Assembly (NCBI RefSeq): GCF_003967515.1
Contig: NZ_BIFQ01000001.1
Span: forward strand, 4,960,001-5,024,000
Reading direction: 5' to 3'
DNA: 64,000 nt
From: Dictyobacter aurantiacus
GTDB lineage: Bacteria > Chloroflexota > Ktedonobacteria > Ktedonobacterales > Ktedonobacteraceae
Shown in pieces: positions 53,245 through 61,726 of the stretch. The notes beneath the pieces were generated by a model. That model saw only the letters and a list, made by a program, of their open reading frames with translations, did no database searches and had not been told where the DNA came from. A program made the translations under genes and the position numbers. Each line of letters starts with the position of its first letter. Position 1 is the stretch's first letter.

Positions 53245-54156
53245 ATGATGCAACAAGCGGAGTCATCTCATTCTGAGAAGAGTAGCTCAGTCAGAGCGTC
53301 TCATGATCATCCATATGCAGGTAGGAGTGTCTCACTGGCGACCAAACATGGGAAAGAGGGGCAGATCGCTCCTGCCTTCGCCCAGACGCTACAGATGCGA
53401 GTGGAGGTTCCGGCAGGCATAGATACGGATGTGCTGGGTACATTTACTGGCGAGATTCCACGCACAGGTTCGCCTATGGAGACGGTCTATGCCAAGGCGC
53501 GCCTGGGTATGCAGATCAGTGGATCTCCATTGGGCCTCGCCAATGAGGGAAGCTTTGGACCGCATCCTGCTATGCCCCTGATGCTGGCCGATACAGAGCT
53601 CTTGCTCTTCATCGATGATGAACGCGGCATCAAGGTACAGGAGGTTCTGGTCAGTGAGAAAGTGGTGGCCGCGCAATGTACGGCACGAACGTTCGCTGAC
53701 TTAGGAACGTTTCTGGAAGGTGCTCATTTCCCATCCCATGCGCTCATCGTGCGTCCAGAGGGCCTGTTCCAACCCGACCTGATCTTTAAGGCGGTCACTG
53801 ATCCACAACGCCTGGAAGAGCTCATCACGCTATGCGCGGCCGAATCGCCAGCGGGTCTGGCCCATATCGAGAGTGATCTGCGCGCTCATATGAATCCTAC
53901 GCGCCGCCGCGTGCTTAGCCAGCTAGCGGAGCAACTGGCACAGCGCCTGGCTCGTCTGTGTCCTCACTGCGCGACCCCTGGCTGGGGCATCGTTGATCAC
54001 GAGGCGGGACTGCCCTGTAGCTGGTGTGGTCAACCAACTGAACTGGTGCGCGCGCTAATCTTCGGTTGCCCCGCCTGCACTTCCCAGGAACGCCATGGAC
54101 GGCCAGACGGATTGCAGAGCGCCGATGCCGGCCAGTGCCCTTTCTGTAATCCCTAG
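53245..54156 (+). CDS. DUF6671-like protein with C-terminal zinc ribbons
   Basis: 303 residues. The middle part has YAGRSVSLATKHGKEGQIAP, GTFTGEIPRTGSP, KARLGMQ and GLANEGSFGPHPA, which I recall as DUF6671. The C-terminus has four Cys pairs, CPHC, CSWC, CPAC and CPFC, forming two zinc ribbons. The function is not known. ATG-ATG start with GAGGTAAA upstream. Confidence 0.8.
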   Translation: MMQQAESSHSEKSSSVRASHDHPYAGRSVSLATKHGKEGQIAPAFAQTLQMRVEVPAGIDTDVLGTFTGEIPRTGSPMETVYAKARLGMQISGSPLGLANEGSFGPHPAMPLMLADTELLLFIDDERGIKVQEVLVSEKVVAAQCTARTFADLGTFLEGAHFPSHALIVRPEGLFQPDLIFKAVTDPQRLEELITLCAAESPAGLAHIESDLRAHMNPTRRRVLSQLAEQLAQRLARLCPHCATPGWGIVDHEAGLPCSWCGQPTELVRALIFGCPACTSQERHGRPDGLQSADAGQCPFCNP

Positions 54157-54440
54157 TGCAACCTCAAAGGATCTCCTATGTGTATCGCTTTATCAATCGG
54201 CGTTCAATCGCTGTGGTGTTTTAATGAGTATAATTTTTGACCATGACCGCTGAAGAGAACACACATTTCTTTTGCCTCTGGTTGACCAACCTATAATCAG
54301 AATCTGAGAATTTGCGCACCGGGCTTGGTATCGGGTCCCCTGATATTAATGGCGTATTTATCTGGTTAGAAGAGAAGCATGTGGAATTGATGGTGCTCTG
54401 GCTTAACGCTATATTTTAATTGTTATGCTTATAAAAAATA
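54157..54440. other. AT-rich intergenic spacer
   Basis: No gene, repeat or structured element seen between the DUF6671 gene and the TGTGA sites. Confidence 0.45.
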
Positions 54441-54447
54441 AGTTTTT

Positions 54448-54494
54448 TGTGATATTTCTGTGACGGCAAAATATTCTATGTGATGTCTCTGTGA
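54448..54494 (+). promoter_or_regulatory. Four TGTGA sites in two tandem pairs
   Basis: TGTGA starts at 54448, 54459, 54479 and 54490, that is pairs 11 bp apart repeated with a 31-bp period, and the sequence between pairs also repeats (AAAATATT, CAATATTATA). The layout is that of tandem direct-repeat sites for a response regulator or similar activator. The block lies about 95 bp upstream of the gene at 54587. Confidence 0.55.
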
Positions 54495-54586
54495 TGATCA
54501 ATATTATACGTTTGCACTGAAGCAAGAATAGGCTTATTTATCAGTTTGAGCGGCTAAGTAGCAGGGATAGAGAAGGAGGATATTCC

Positions 54587-55162
54587 ATGAATGTGAACAC
54601 TATTACACAGCTCTTTAGTATTATCGCTGTATTTATATCTTGTGCCGGTGTAGCTCTGAGTTGGCGCATGGGAATTGTAACCCGTATAAACACAAACATA
54701 TGGGAAGTGTATAAGCAGTACAATAGTGATGATATTAAACAGGCCAGAGCTAATGTTCGGGCTATCATGCAGGACCCTGAATGGCAACAGGTGGAGGATC
54801 TCAAATCATATCAGCTCTATTTTCAGTTGCCTATAGTAACATGTGACGGACCGAATGAGGTACGACAAGCGCTCTGGCGACAGGAACAAGATATTCACCG
54901 TTTACTTTCCTTTTATCACCAGATTGGTGTTTTTCTGACGAGACACTTGTTGGATGAAGATGCCACTTTATTCTTATTGGGTGGAGGTTTAGATGATCGC
55001 TGGAATGTGCTGGCACGAGTTCCCGGTTTTTTTCGCAATCATCCTTATGAAGGCATGTTTGTATTGTATGATTGCTATCTGAAGTGGAAGCAGCGCCATC
55101 AGCATCTTTATATCGATCAACACGTATTGGAGCATGCTATCATGAAGGACACAGCAGACTAA
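54587..55162 (+). CDS. Small membrane-anchored protein of unknown function (DUF4760-like)
   Basis: 191 residues, ATG after GAGAAGGAGGA. One N-terminal membrane helix (about 5-25, TQLFSIIAVFISCAGVALSW), then a mostly helical cytosolic part (NIWEVYKQYNSDDIKQAR, LLSFYHQIGVFLTRHLLDED, PYEGMFVLYDCYLKWKQR). The topology and IGVFLTR/LLDE region recall the DUF4760 group. It ends 61 bp before the TIR-STAND gene, same strand, so the two are probably one transcript. Confidence 0.72.
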   Translation: MNVNTITQLFSIIAVFISCAGVALSWRMGIVTRINTNIWEVYKQYNSDDIKQARANVRAIMQDPEWQQVEDLKSYQLYFQLPIVTCDGPNEVRQALWRQEQDIHRLLSFYHQIGVFLTRHLLDEDATLFLLGGGLDDRWNVLARVPGFFRNHPYEGMFVLYDCYLKWKQRHQHLYIDQHVLEHAIMKDTAD

Positions 55163-55223
55163 TACAGCTGTTTGCGTGTATAAATGATGTTGGTCAGTCA
55201 TCATCTCATCAGGGAGACAGGTC

Positions 55224-58200
55224 ATGATACAGGCAGAGCGCTCTCTTTTTGTATTTATTTCCTATTCACGTGCTGATAAAGAATTGGTAGATCGCCTGAG
55301 GCGTGATTTGTACACTCATGGTATCAGTGCGTGGATCGATCAGGAAAGCATCCAACCGGGTACTCCTGATTGGGAAGAGGCGTTGCGTTCGGCAGTGCGT
55401 TCATCCAATGCTGTGCTCCTGATCGCTTCTCCGCGTGCCCGTAGTTCGCGTTATGTTAAGGATGAGCTGCGCATTGCTGAAATGTATCGACGACCAATTT
55501 ATCCTGTCTGGGTCGCGGGTGACCAGTGGATGGAAGCCATTCCGATCGGCTGGGGCAGCACGCAATATATCGATGCTCGTGCGGATAACTATACCCAGGC
55601 GATCCAGGCCATTGTAAGGAGCGTGTATCAGTCTGCCAACTCCCTTGCCGCTGTAACTCCGGAGCCTGTAACTCCGGCGCCTTCCACTTTTGAGCCGCGC
55701 AATCCCTACAAAGGGCTACGGGCCTTCACCAGTGCCGATGCCCATGACTTCTTTGGGCGCAGTGCCCTGGTGGATGAGCTGATGCACGCCTTGCAAATGA
55801 CTTTGCAGGAGGAAGCGTGGACTACCCAGCAGGTTCGTCCGGTACGGTTACTATCGGTTGTTGGTCCTAGCGGGTCCGGAAAATCGAGTGCCGTGATGGC
55901 AGGGCTACTACCAAAACTCCAGATGGGTGCATTAACGGAAAGCCAGGAGTGGATCTATCTTTCCCCTGTGGTGCCAGGGGCTCATCCGTTGGAGGCTTTG
56001 ACTCTGGCACTGGCCGAGAAATTATCCGGCCGCAGCTTAACCTCAATACGTGAGGACCTCAATGACGACTCCGCCCGCGGGCTACACCTGCTAGGGTGTT
56101 CGTTGTTACCAAAACCCAGGTCACACATGGTTCTGCTTGTAGATCAATTCGAGGAGTTATTTACACAAACGATTGATGAAGCTGAGAGACGCCATTTTAT
56201 TGATCTGTTGGTGGCGGCTATGACCGAACCGCAGGGACCGATCATCGTCATCGTGACTTTGAGGGCCGATTTTGATGATCGCCCGATGCGCTATCCTGAC
56301 TTAGGGCAATTGTTAGAACGACATCGTGTACCATTGCTACCTATGGAATTAGAGGATTTGCGGGCTATCATTGAGAAGCCTGCAGCATTACCGGATGTTC
56401 TGCTTAGCTTTGAGGGTGACCTGGTCGGTGATTTGCTCTTCGAAGTACAGGGGCAAACTGGCGCTCTCCCTCTCTTGCAATTTACTCTCGAGCAACTATT
56501 CCAGCGGCGCAGCGGACATCTACTAACTCTGCAGGCATATCATGACCTGGGAGGCGTAAAAGGGGCGTTAGCCAGTCATGCAGAGGATGTATACAATTCG
56601 CTACCCACGCAGGAGCACCATGACCTGGCGCGCGATCTTTTCCTGCGTTTGATTGATCCAGGAATGACCGAGCAAGATACGACTCGGCGCCGGGCAGCCC
56701 TGGCAGAACTTACGCTACCTGATCCGAGACAAAGTGCCCTCTTTCAGGAGATCGCGACCACATTTGTGGCCGCCCGGCTGTTGACGACCAGTACTCGTGC
56801 TGGTGTAGCTACTATCGAAGTTAGCCATGAGGCTCTGATTCGAGAATGGCCACGCCTGGCAGAGTGGTTGCGCACCAATCGGAATGACCTCCTGCTGCAA
56901 AAATCTATCAGTATGGATGCCCTGGAATGGATAAAATATGGGCAACCTGACGATCGTTTGTACCGTGGTACGCAGTTAGATGAAGCGCGGACATGGGCAA
57001 AGCGTAGTCGGCCCAGCGCGAACGAAATACACTTTCTTGAGGCAAGCGTTGATGCTCAAGAGAGAGAAGTGACTGCGGAACGGGCACGGCAAACTCAGGA
57101 ACGGAGTGTGCAGATTCACGCCCAGAAACGATTACATTATGCGCGTATTATGACTGGTATAACCTTTATCTTGTTGATAGCAGTGTTGCTGGGGGCACTT
57201 CATATCCAAGACCAGCAATTAAAATCGCGCCCAGTTGCAGTGACCAAACCTGACGATCATGGTGAGGGATCGTTGCGCAATGCCATTGCAATTGCTCCCC
57301 CGGGGAGTGCGATCACATTTGCTAAAGATCTGGGTACGACCATTGTCTTAACCACGGGGCCATTGCAGATTAATAAGAATCTGACGATCAGTGGCCCCGG
57401 TCCTGATCCTTCTCACCTTGTGATTAGTGGGGGCGACAGCAGCGTCTTCAAGATAACGCATGCAGGTACCGTCACGCTCTCCAATTTGACGATTAGCCAT
57501 GGTCACGGCAGTCTTAACCTCTATAAGACGCCAGGAGAAAAGATTGGTGGAGGGATTAATAATTCGGGTACGCTGGCGATTGTTCATAGCGTTATAGCTG
57601 ATAATACTGCTGTTTCTGGTGCAGGCATCAGCAATTTAGGGACACTGACCATTACCAATAGCGAGCTTAAGAGAAACAGGAGTAGTAAAGGTGGTGGTGC
57701 CATTGATAATTTAGGGACACTAACCATTACCAATAGCACCATTGCTGATAACATGGCTACTACTGGTGGAGGCATTCAAAATGAAGGCAAACTGATCATG
57801 CATAATAACACCATTGTCAGCAATACTGCCACACAGGGTGATGGGGGCGGTATCCTTAATCAGCCTGCTGTGACTGCTGATATGGTAAATAACACCATAA
57901 CAGCCAATCGCGCTCAAAGAAGTGGAGGAGGAATCTCCAATAGCGGTGTAACCAGGACTGTCTATAGCACTATTTACGGAAACCAGGCTGTCGTAGGAGG
58001 AGGAGTTGCCAGTGTAAAAGATAGTTCCTCCTCTGCTGAGCTCGGGATGACGGTGGAAAATAGCATTATCGCTGGAAACATCGCTGATAAGGGGCCTGAT
58101 GCCTCAGGGACTATTACTCTTCTCAATCCGAATTTGATTCAGCATGTTCCCGATCCAACATTACATCTTGTTTATGGTGGCGATCCTCAATCCAAAGAGC

Positions 58201-59030
58201 ATAGACTTGCTGGAAAGTCCATTTTTGGACAATCTCCGAAGCTGGGTGGACTAAACAATAATGGGGGGCCAACCCAGACGATGGAGCTGGCCGCAGATAG
58301 CCCGGCAATTGATCTTATCCCTGATAATGAGCCTACCTGTGGTGATAGATCCGCGATAATCATTTCCCACATCTCTTATAGTTATGACCAGCGTGGCAAG
58401 GTACGGGGAACGGGTAGAGGTTGCGATCTCGGAGCTTATGAAAGGAGCCTGCCCAATATTCGCAATCCCTATTTCCCATATACTGGCTCGCTCGTGATTG
58501 ATGATCAGCTTAGTAGTAGAGACCATTCTGCCTGGTCAGAATATGAATATACGAGATTTGTAGAAAATGCATATCGTATTAAATCTGTAGAGCATGGCAT
58601 ACAGGGGGTATCTGCTGGTATAGCATTAAAGGATTTTTCCTTTCAAGTTGATATGACAATTCTTCAAGGCGATGCTGGAGGTGTTGCTTTCCGGCTAGCG
58701 TCTACGCGTCTGCAGCAGTACTATGTTTTTGGTATTAGCCGCCGAGGAACCTACACATTTCGCCTCAATAACGGTTTTAAGGACTCAGACGTGCTTAAAA
58801 AGGGACGCAGTTCAGCTATCCATTCTGGCTTAAATCAACGTAATGTGCTTGCGGTGGTAGCTCAGGGACAGACCTTTGATCTTTATGTGAATCATGTGCA
58901 CATTGATACTATCAAAAATGATGTACTCGCTCAAGGCTTTTTTGGCCTCGTTGCTATCATTGATACACCTAATTTAACTGAGATTGCATTTAAAAATGCC
59001 CGGGTATGGTCGTTATCAGAGGCGGAATGA
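55224..59030 (+). CDS. TIR-nSTAND-transmembrane-beta-helix receptor-like protein
   Basis: 1268 residues, ATG after GGGAGACAGG. TIR domain 7-135 (FVFISYSRADKELVDRLRRD, WIDQESIQPG, SPRARSSRYVKDEL). nSTAND NTPase 159-560 with Walker A GPSGSGKSS (214-222), Walker B LLVDQFEELF (304-313) and VSHEALIREWPRL (533-545). A charged coiled stretch precedes one membrane helix at 642-661. Outside follows a parallel beta-helix (about 675-1010, many TITNSTIADNMAT-type rungs with GGGI turns), a choice-of-anchor-like segment (GGLNNNGGPTQTMELAADSP) and a C-terminal jelly-roll of about 180 residues. Related nSTAND proteins usually carry WD40 repeats instead. A plausible reading is extracellular ligand binding by the beta-helix and jelly-roll, with intracellular TIR signalling or NAD cleavage. 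Confidence 0.93.
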   Translation: MIQAERSLFVFISYSRADKELVDRLRRDLYTHGISAWIDQESIQPGTPDWEEALRSAVRSSNAVLLIASPRARSSRYVKDELRIAEMYRRPIYPVWVAGDQWMEAIPIGWGSTQYIDARADNYTQAIQAIVRSVYQSANSLAAVTPEPVTPAPSTFEPRNPYKGLRAFTSADAHDFFGRSALVDELMHALQMTLQEEAWTTQQVRPVRLLSVVGPSGSGKSSAVMAGLLPKLQMGALTESQEWIYLSPVVPGAHPLEALTLALAEKLSGRSLTSIREDLNDDSARGLHLLGCSLLPKPRSHMVLLVDQFEELFTQTIDEAERRHFIDLLVAAMTEPQGPIIVIVTLRADFDDRPMRYPDLGQLLERHRVPLLPMELEDLRAIIEKPAALPDVLLSFEGDLVGDLLFEVQGQTGALPLLQFTLEQLFQRRSGHLLTLQAYHDLGGVKGALASHAEDVYNSLPTQEHHDLARDLFLRLIDPGMTEQDTTRRRAALAELTLPDPRQSALFQEIATTFVAARLLTTSTRAGVATIEVSHEALIREWPRLAEWLRTNRNDLLLQKSISMDALEWIKYGQPDDRLYRGTQLDEARTWAKRSRPSANEIHFLEASVDAQEREVTAERARQTQERSVQIHAQKRLHYARIMTGITFILLIAVLLGALHIQDQQLKSRPVAVTKPDDHGEGSLRNAIAIAPPGSAITFAKDLGTTIVLTTGPLQINKNLTISGPGPDPSHLVISGGDSSVFKITHAGTVTLSNLTISHGHGSLNLYKTPGEKIGGGINNSGTLAIVHSVIADNTAVSGAGISNLGTLTITNSELKRNRSSKGGGAIDNLGTLTITNSTIADNMATTGGGIQNEGKLIMHNNTIVSNTATQGDGGGILNQPAVTADMVNNTITANRAQRSGGGISNSGVTRTVYSTIYGNQAVVGGGVASVKDSSSSAELGMTVENSIIAGNIADKGPDASGTITLLNPNLIQHVPDPTLHLVYGGDPQSKEHRLAGKSIFGQSPKLGGLNNNGGPTQTMELAADSPAIDLIPDNEPTCGDRSAIIISHISYSYDQRGKVRGTGRGCDLGAYERSLPNIRNPYFPYTGSLVIDDQLSSRDHSAWSEYEYTRFVENAYRIKSVEHGIQGVSAGIALKDFSFQVDMTILQGDAGGVAFRLASTRLQQYYVFGISRRGTYTFRLNNGFKDSDVLKKGRSSAIHSGLNQRNVLAVVAQGQTFDLYVNHVHIDTIKNDVLAQGFFGLVAIIDTPNLTEIAFKNARVWSLSEAE

Positions 59031-59113
59031 GAAGTAAGATCACGATCGCATGTTTGAGGAGACGGAAGGTGTCGCATTGTCTACCATTGGCGAGTACAAA
59101 AAGGGAGAATTAA

Positions 59114-59557
59114 ATGGAAATTACGCCCGAAGTTGTCAAGGGATTGCCATTTCGTCCTTTTCGAAAGACATCTGCGTTACGTGCTCGCCCATTAACCTAC
59201 ATGGATTATATCCAGCGACAAGGGATTATTCACTCATTAGAGGCTTCTGCTAGTTTTCATCCAGGAGATTATCTTGCCTGTGGAATTTTTGATGAAGAGT
59301 GGCTGATATCGGCCAGGTTATTGCATGCGGGCTATGAGCCAGCGAGTTTTCCCGATCAAATGGGTTTTGTGACATATTATCCAAAATCCTCTATTCGGCA
59401 AGCATGCCAGATATCAGAACCATTTGTGCTTCATTGGAACGGTGTCGTATATCTAGGCAAGGCAGGAGATTACCTGGTCAGGGCAGAAGATGATATATGG
59501 ATTGTTGATCGAGTTATTTTCGAGCACACGTACCAGCCAACTTCCAGCGTAACGTGA
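59114..59557 (+). CDS. Small protein with two PGDYL-type repeats
   Basis: 147 residues; ATG 59114 with AAGGGAG upstream. Two similar segments, PGDYLACGIFDEEWLISARLL (about 51) and AGDYLVRAEDDIWIVDRVIF (about 116), each followed by a Y(E/Q)P motif, shortened here to their cores. The unit resembles the PGDYLVTG...F...YEP domain scattered in phages and bacteria. It starts 84 bp after the TIR-STAND stop and may be part of that unit. Function unknown. Confidence 0.7.
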   Translation: MEITPEVVKGLPFRPFRKTSALRARPLTYMDYIQRQGIIHSLEASASFHPGDYLACGIFDEEWLISARLLHAGYEPASFPDQMGFVTYYPKSSIRQACQISEPFVLHWNGVVYLGKAGDYLVRAEDDIWIVDRVIFEHTYQPTSSVT

Positions 59558-59679
59558 ACTATAGCTAAAATCGACAGCCGAACAAACGAATATCATAAGC
59601 TTCAAGAGCCTATCCATGCCTCTGAACAGACCAACCATGGCTTGCAAGCTGTAGGATTATTTTCTGGTAAGCTCTCTTT

Positions 59680-59795
59680 TTAAGAGATCCCCGTCTCTTG
59701 AGGGTTGACGAGGTCGACGTAGGCGCACCGCGCGTAGAGCGGGCACTCGCCGCACTTTGGCTTTTGGGCGTGGCAGATCTGTCTCCCACGGAGAA
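59680..59795 (-). pseudogene. Fragment of an endonuclease III-type gene (C-terminal 4Fe-4S loop), copy 1
   Basis: Minus-strand RQICHAQKPKCGECPLYARC shows the Cys-x6-Cys-x2-Cys-x5-Cys cluster loop of endonuclease III, followed by AYVDLVNPQETGIS and a stop. Upstream the similarity ends abruptly. The same sequence occurs at 63214-63325. Confidence 0.8.
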
Positions 59796-59932
59796 CAAGT
59801 CCCTGGCAAATTTCAAAGACCTTCAATAACATAGTACTCTTTTGCCAGTATCTCTCCTTAAAAGGCTTAAATACATAGAAGGTTTGTATAATTAAACTGC
59901 ACATTTGACGATAAAAGTTATGAGGAAATTGT

Positions 59933-61618
59933 ATGCAGGTAGCGTTCAGTCAGGGAGAACAATTCATTGGCCAGACCCTGGGCCCTTATAAATTAGAGAG
60001 TCTTATCGGGCAAGGACAATGGAATGCAGTCTACCAGGCTCAACAGCAAACGCATAGCCGTAGCGTCCTTTTGACCCTTTTTTTTCTTCCGGAGACGTAC
60101 TCAGCAAGCGCGCGCAAACGCTTTATCGACCGGCTTTATCGAGAAGGGGCGATGCTGGTCAAGTTAGACCATCCACATATTTTGCCGTTGCTCGATGTAG
60201 GCGACCACGATGGCTACACATATGCGGTCACCCCCTTGATTCCCGGTACTTCACTTGCCCAGGTATTGCATCATCAAGGTTATTTTTCTCCCGAACAGGC
60301 CCTGGAGGTGGTGAAACCGCTGATGGAAGCCTTGAACTATGCCCATGGAACAGGTGTGACTCATGGCGCGATAAGCGCTGCCAATGTGCTTTTCGATGCA
60401 GACAAACAGATACGCCTGGCGCGCTTTGGTTTCAACCGGCTTGGTAGCATACAGGGCATTGAAATGGCACTCTCCCCTTATCCACATCTCTTAAGTATCA
60501 CAAGTACGCCACTGCCTGGAATCGAATATTTTGCGCCAGAGGTTATCCAGGGGGCTCTGGCTAATCCACTCGCCGATATCTATGCGACCGGCTTGCTTCT
60601 TTTTGAGCTTTTAACCGGCGAGCTTCCTTTCAAAAAGGTCAATTCACTGGATGATGTACAGCAACGGGTACAGTTTGATGTGCCTGCTCCCTCCAGTATC
60701 CGACCCGCGATATCGCCGCATATCGATCTTGTAATACAGCAAGCAACACAGCGTGATCCCGCTCAACGCATCCAGACCGCTGATCAGCTGGCCAGAGCAT
60801 TTGAGAAGGCCCTTTACACCCCTACCCCTCATTCTACACTGCAGCCGGACCAACCAGCCGTGGCTCAAAATAATGATGGTACGCTTGATTGGGTAAATCA
60901 GGAACTACCTATGCAGACCGCTGGCGCGGCGTCCGCAGCGTTCGCCGAGGGGATCACTGCCAGTTCGATTAAGACGCCACGAATGCAACAAACTGCTAAG
61001 CCTGCTAAGAGCCGCCGTCGGGTACTGGCGCTACTGGCGACCGGTGGCGTAGCTAGCGCGGCAGTATTGGGTCTTGGGAGCGTTGGAATGGCCTATGTAT
61101 TTCGTTCTCAACCATCACCATCTTCACCGACGGCCAATGTAAAGAATCCCACCGCTACCGCACCTGCCGTCAGTACGCCAGAACCAACAAAAGTAGTTAA
61201 AAAAGACGTTACGCCTACTCCGCAAACCAATCCTCAGGCACAACCAACGACTGCCCCACTTCAGGTAACGCAAACAGCTGCGCCTACCCCCCCTCCCGCG
61301 CCAGCAGCTACTGGTACCGTGATTGGATCAACCAGCATGGCCATCAATACAGCCGCGAATTTTACCAACCCCGCAGATAGAGATGCTAGCATCCTGATTC
61401 ATCTACCAGACGGCAATTTCGTAGCCTATGAAACCGCCTGTACGCACAAAAGAGTGCCAGTGTATTATGATAGCGGCTCGCATACATTGGTATGCCCTGC
61501 CCATGGTGCCATATTCGATCCTGCTCAGGGAGGTGCAGCCATCCGCGGCCCTGCTACAAGGGCTTTAAGTACTGTCACTATTCACATCAATGCAGATGGC
61601 ACTATTACAACGGGCTAA
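59933..61618 (+). CDS. Pseudokinase-transmembrane-Rieske fusion protein
   Basis: 561 residues, ATG with GAGGAAATT upstream. Residues 19-290 have the Ser/Thr kinase fold (IGQGQWNAVYQA, helix C Glu71, APE at 201-203, DIYATGLLLFELLTGELPF). All three catalytic residues are lost: the VAIK Lys is Thr48, HRD reads HGA (Asp to Ala146) and DFG reads RFG (Asp to Arg164). A twin-arginine-like SRRRVLAL at 360-367 precedes a membrane helix (364-389). A Pro/Thr linker (390-460) leads to a Rieske domain (465-561) with CTH (503-505) and CPAH (521-524), the complete 2Fe-2S ligand set. A cytosolic pseudokinase thus seems joined to an extracytoplasmic redox centre. Confidence 0.92.
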   Translation: MQVAFSQGEQFIGQTLGPYKLESLIGQGQWNAVYQAQQQTHSRSVLLTLFFLPETYSASARKRFIDRLYREGAMLVKLDHPHILPLLDVGDHDGYTYAVTPLIPGTSLAQVLHHQGYFSPEQALEVVKPLMEALNYAHGTGVTHGAISAANVLFDADKQIRLARFGFNRLGSIQGIEMALSPYPHLLSITSTPLPGIEYFAPEVIQGALANPLADIYATGLLLFELLTGELPFKKVNSLDDVQQRVQFDVPAPSSIRPAISPHIDLVIQQATQRDPAQRIQTADQLARAFEKALYTPTPHSTLQPDQPAVAQNNDGTLDWVNQELPMQTAGAASAAFAEGITASSIKTPRMQQTAKPAKSRRRVLALLATGGVASAAVLGLGSVGMAYVFRSQPSPSSPTANVKNPTATAPAVSTPEPTKVVKKDVTPTPQTNPQAQPTTAPLQVTQTAAPTPPPAPAATGTVIGSTSMAINTAANFTNPADRDASILIHLPDGNFVAYETACTHKRVPVYYDSGSHTLVCPAHGAIFDPAQGGAAIRGPATRALSTVTIHINADGTITTG

Positions 61619-61726
61619 CATTTTCACAAAGAAGCGCCAGGCAGCTCTGCATTCAGTACTTCTTCATTGAGTGAGCTTTCCCCGCTTTTGCTATCAGATC
61701 TTTTGCTCAAATTAATATGTAATGAT

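Noticed and set aside
52551..53266. Short ORFs in the structured region between the winged-helix and DUF6671 genes
   Set aside because: They cross the perfect hairpins and the conserved leader repeats; no ribosome sites or protein-like composition.
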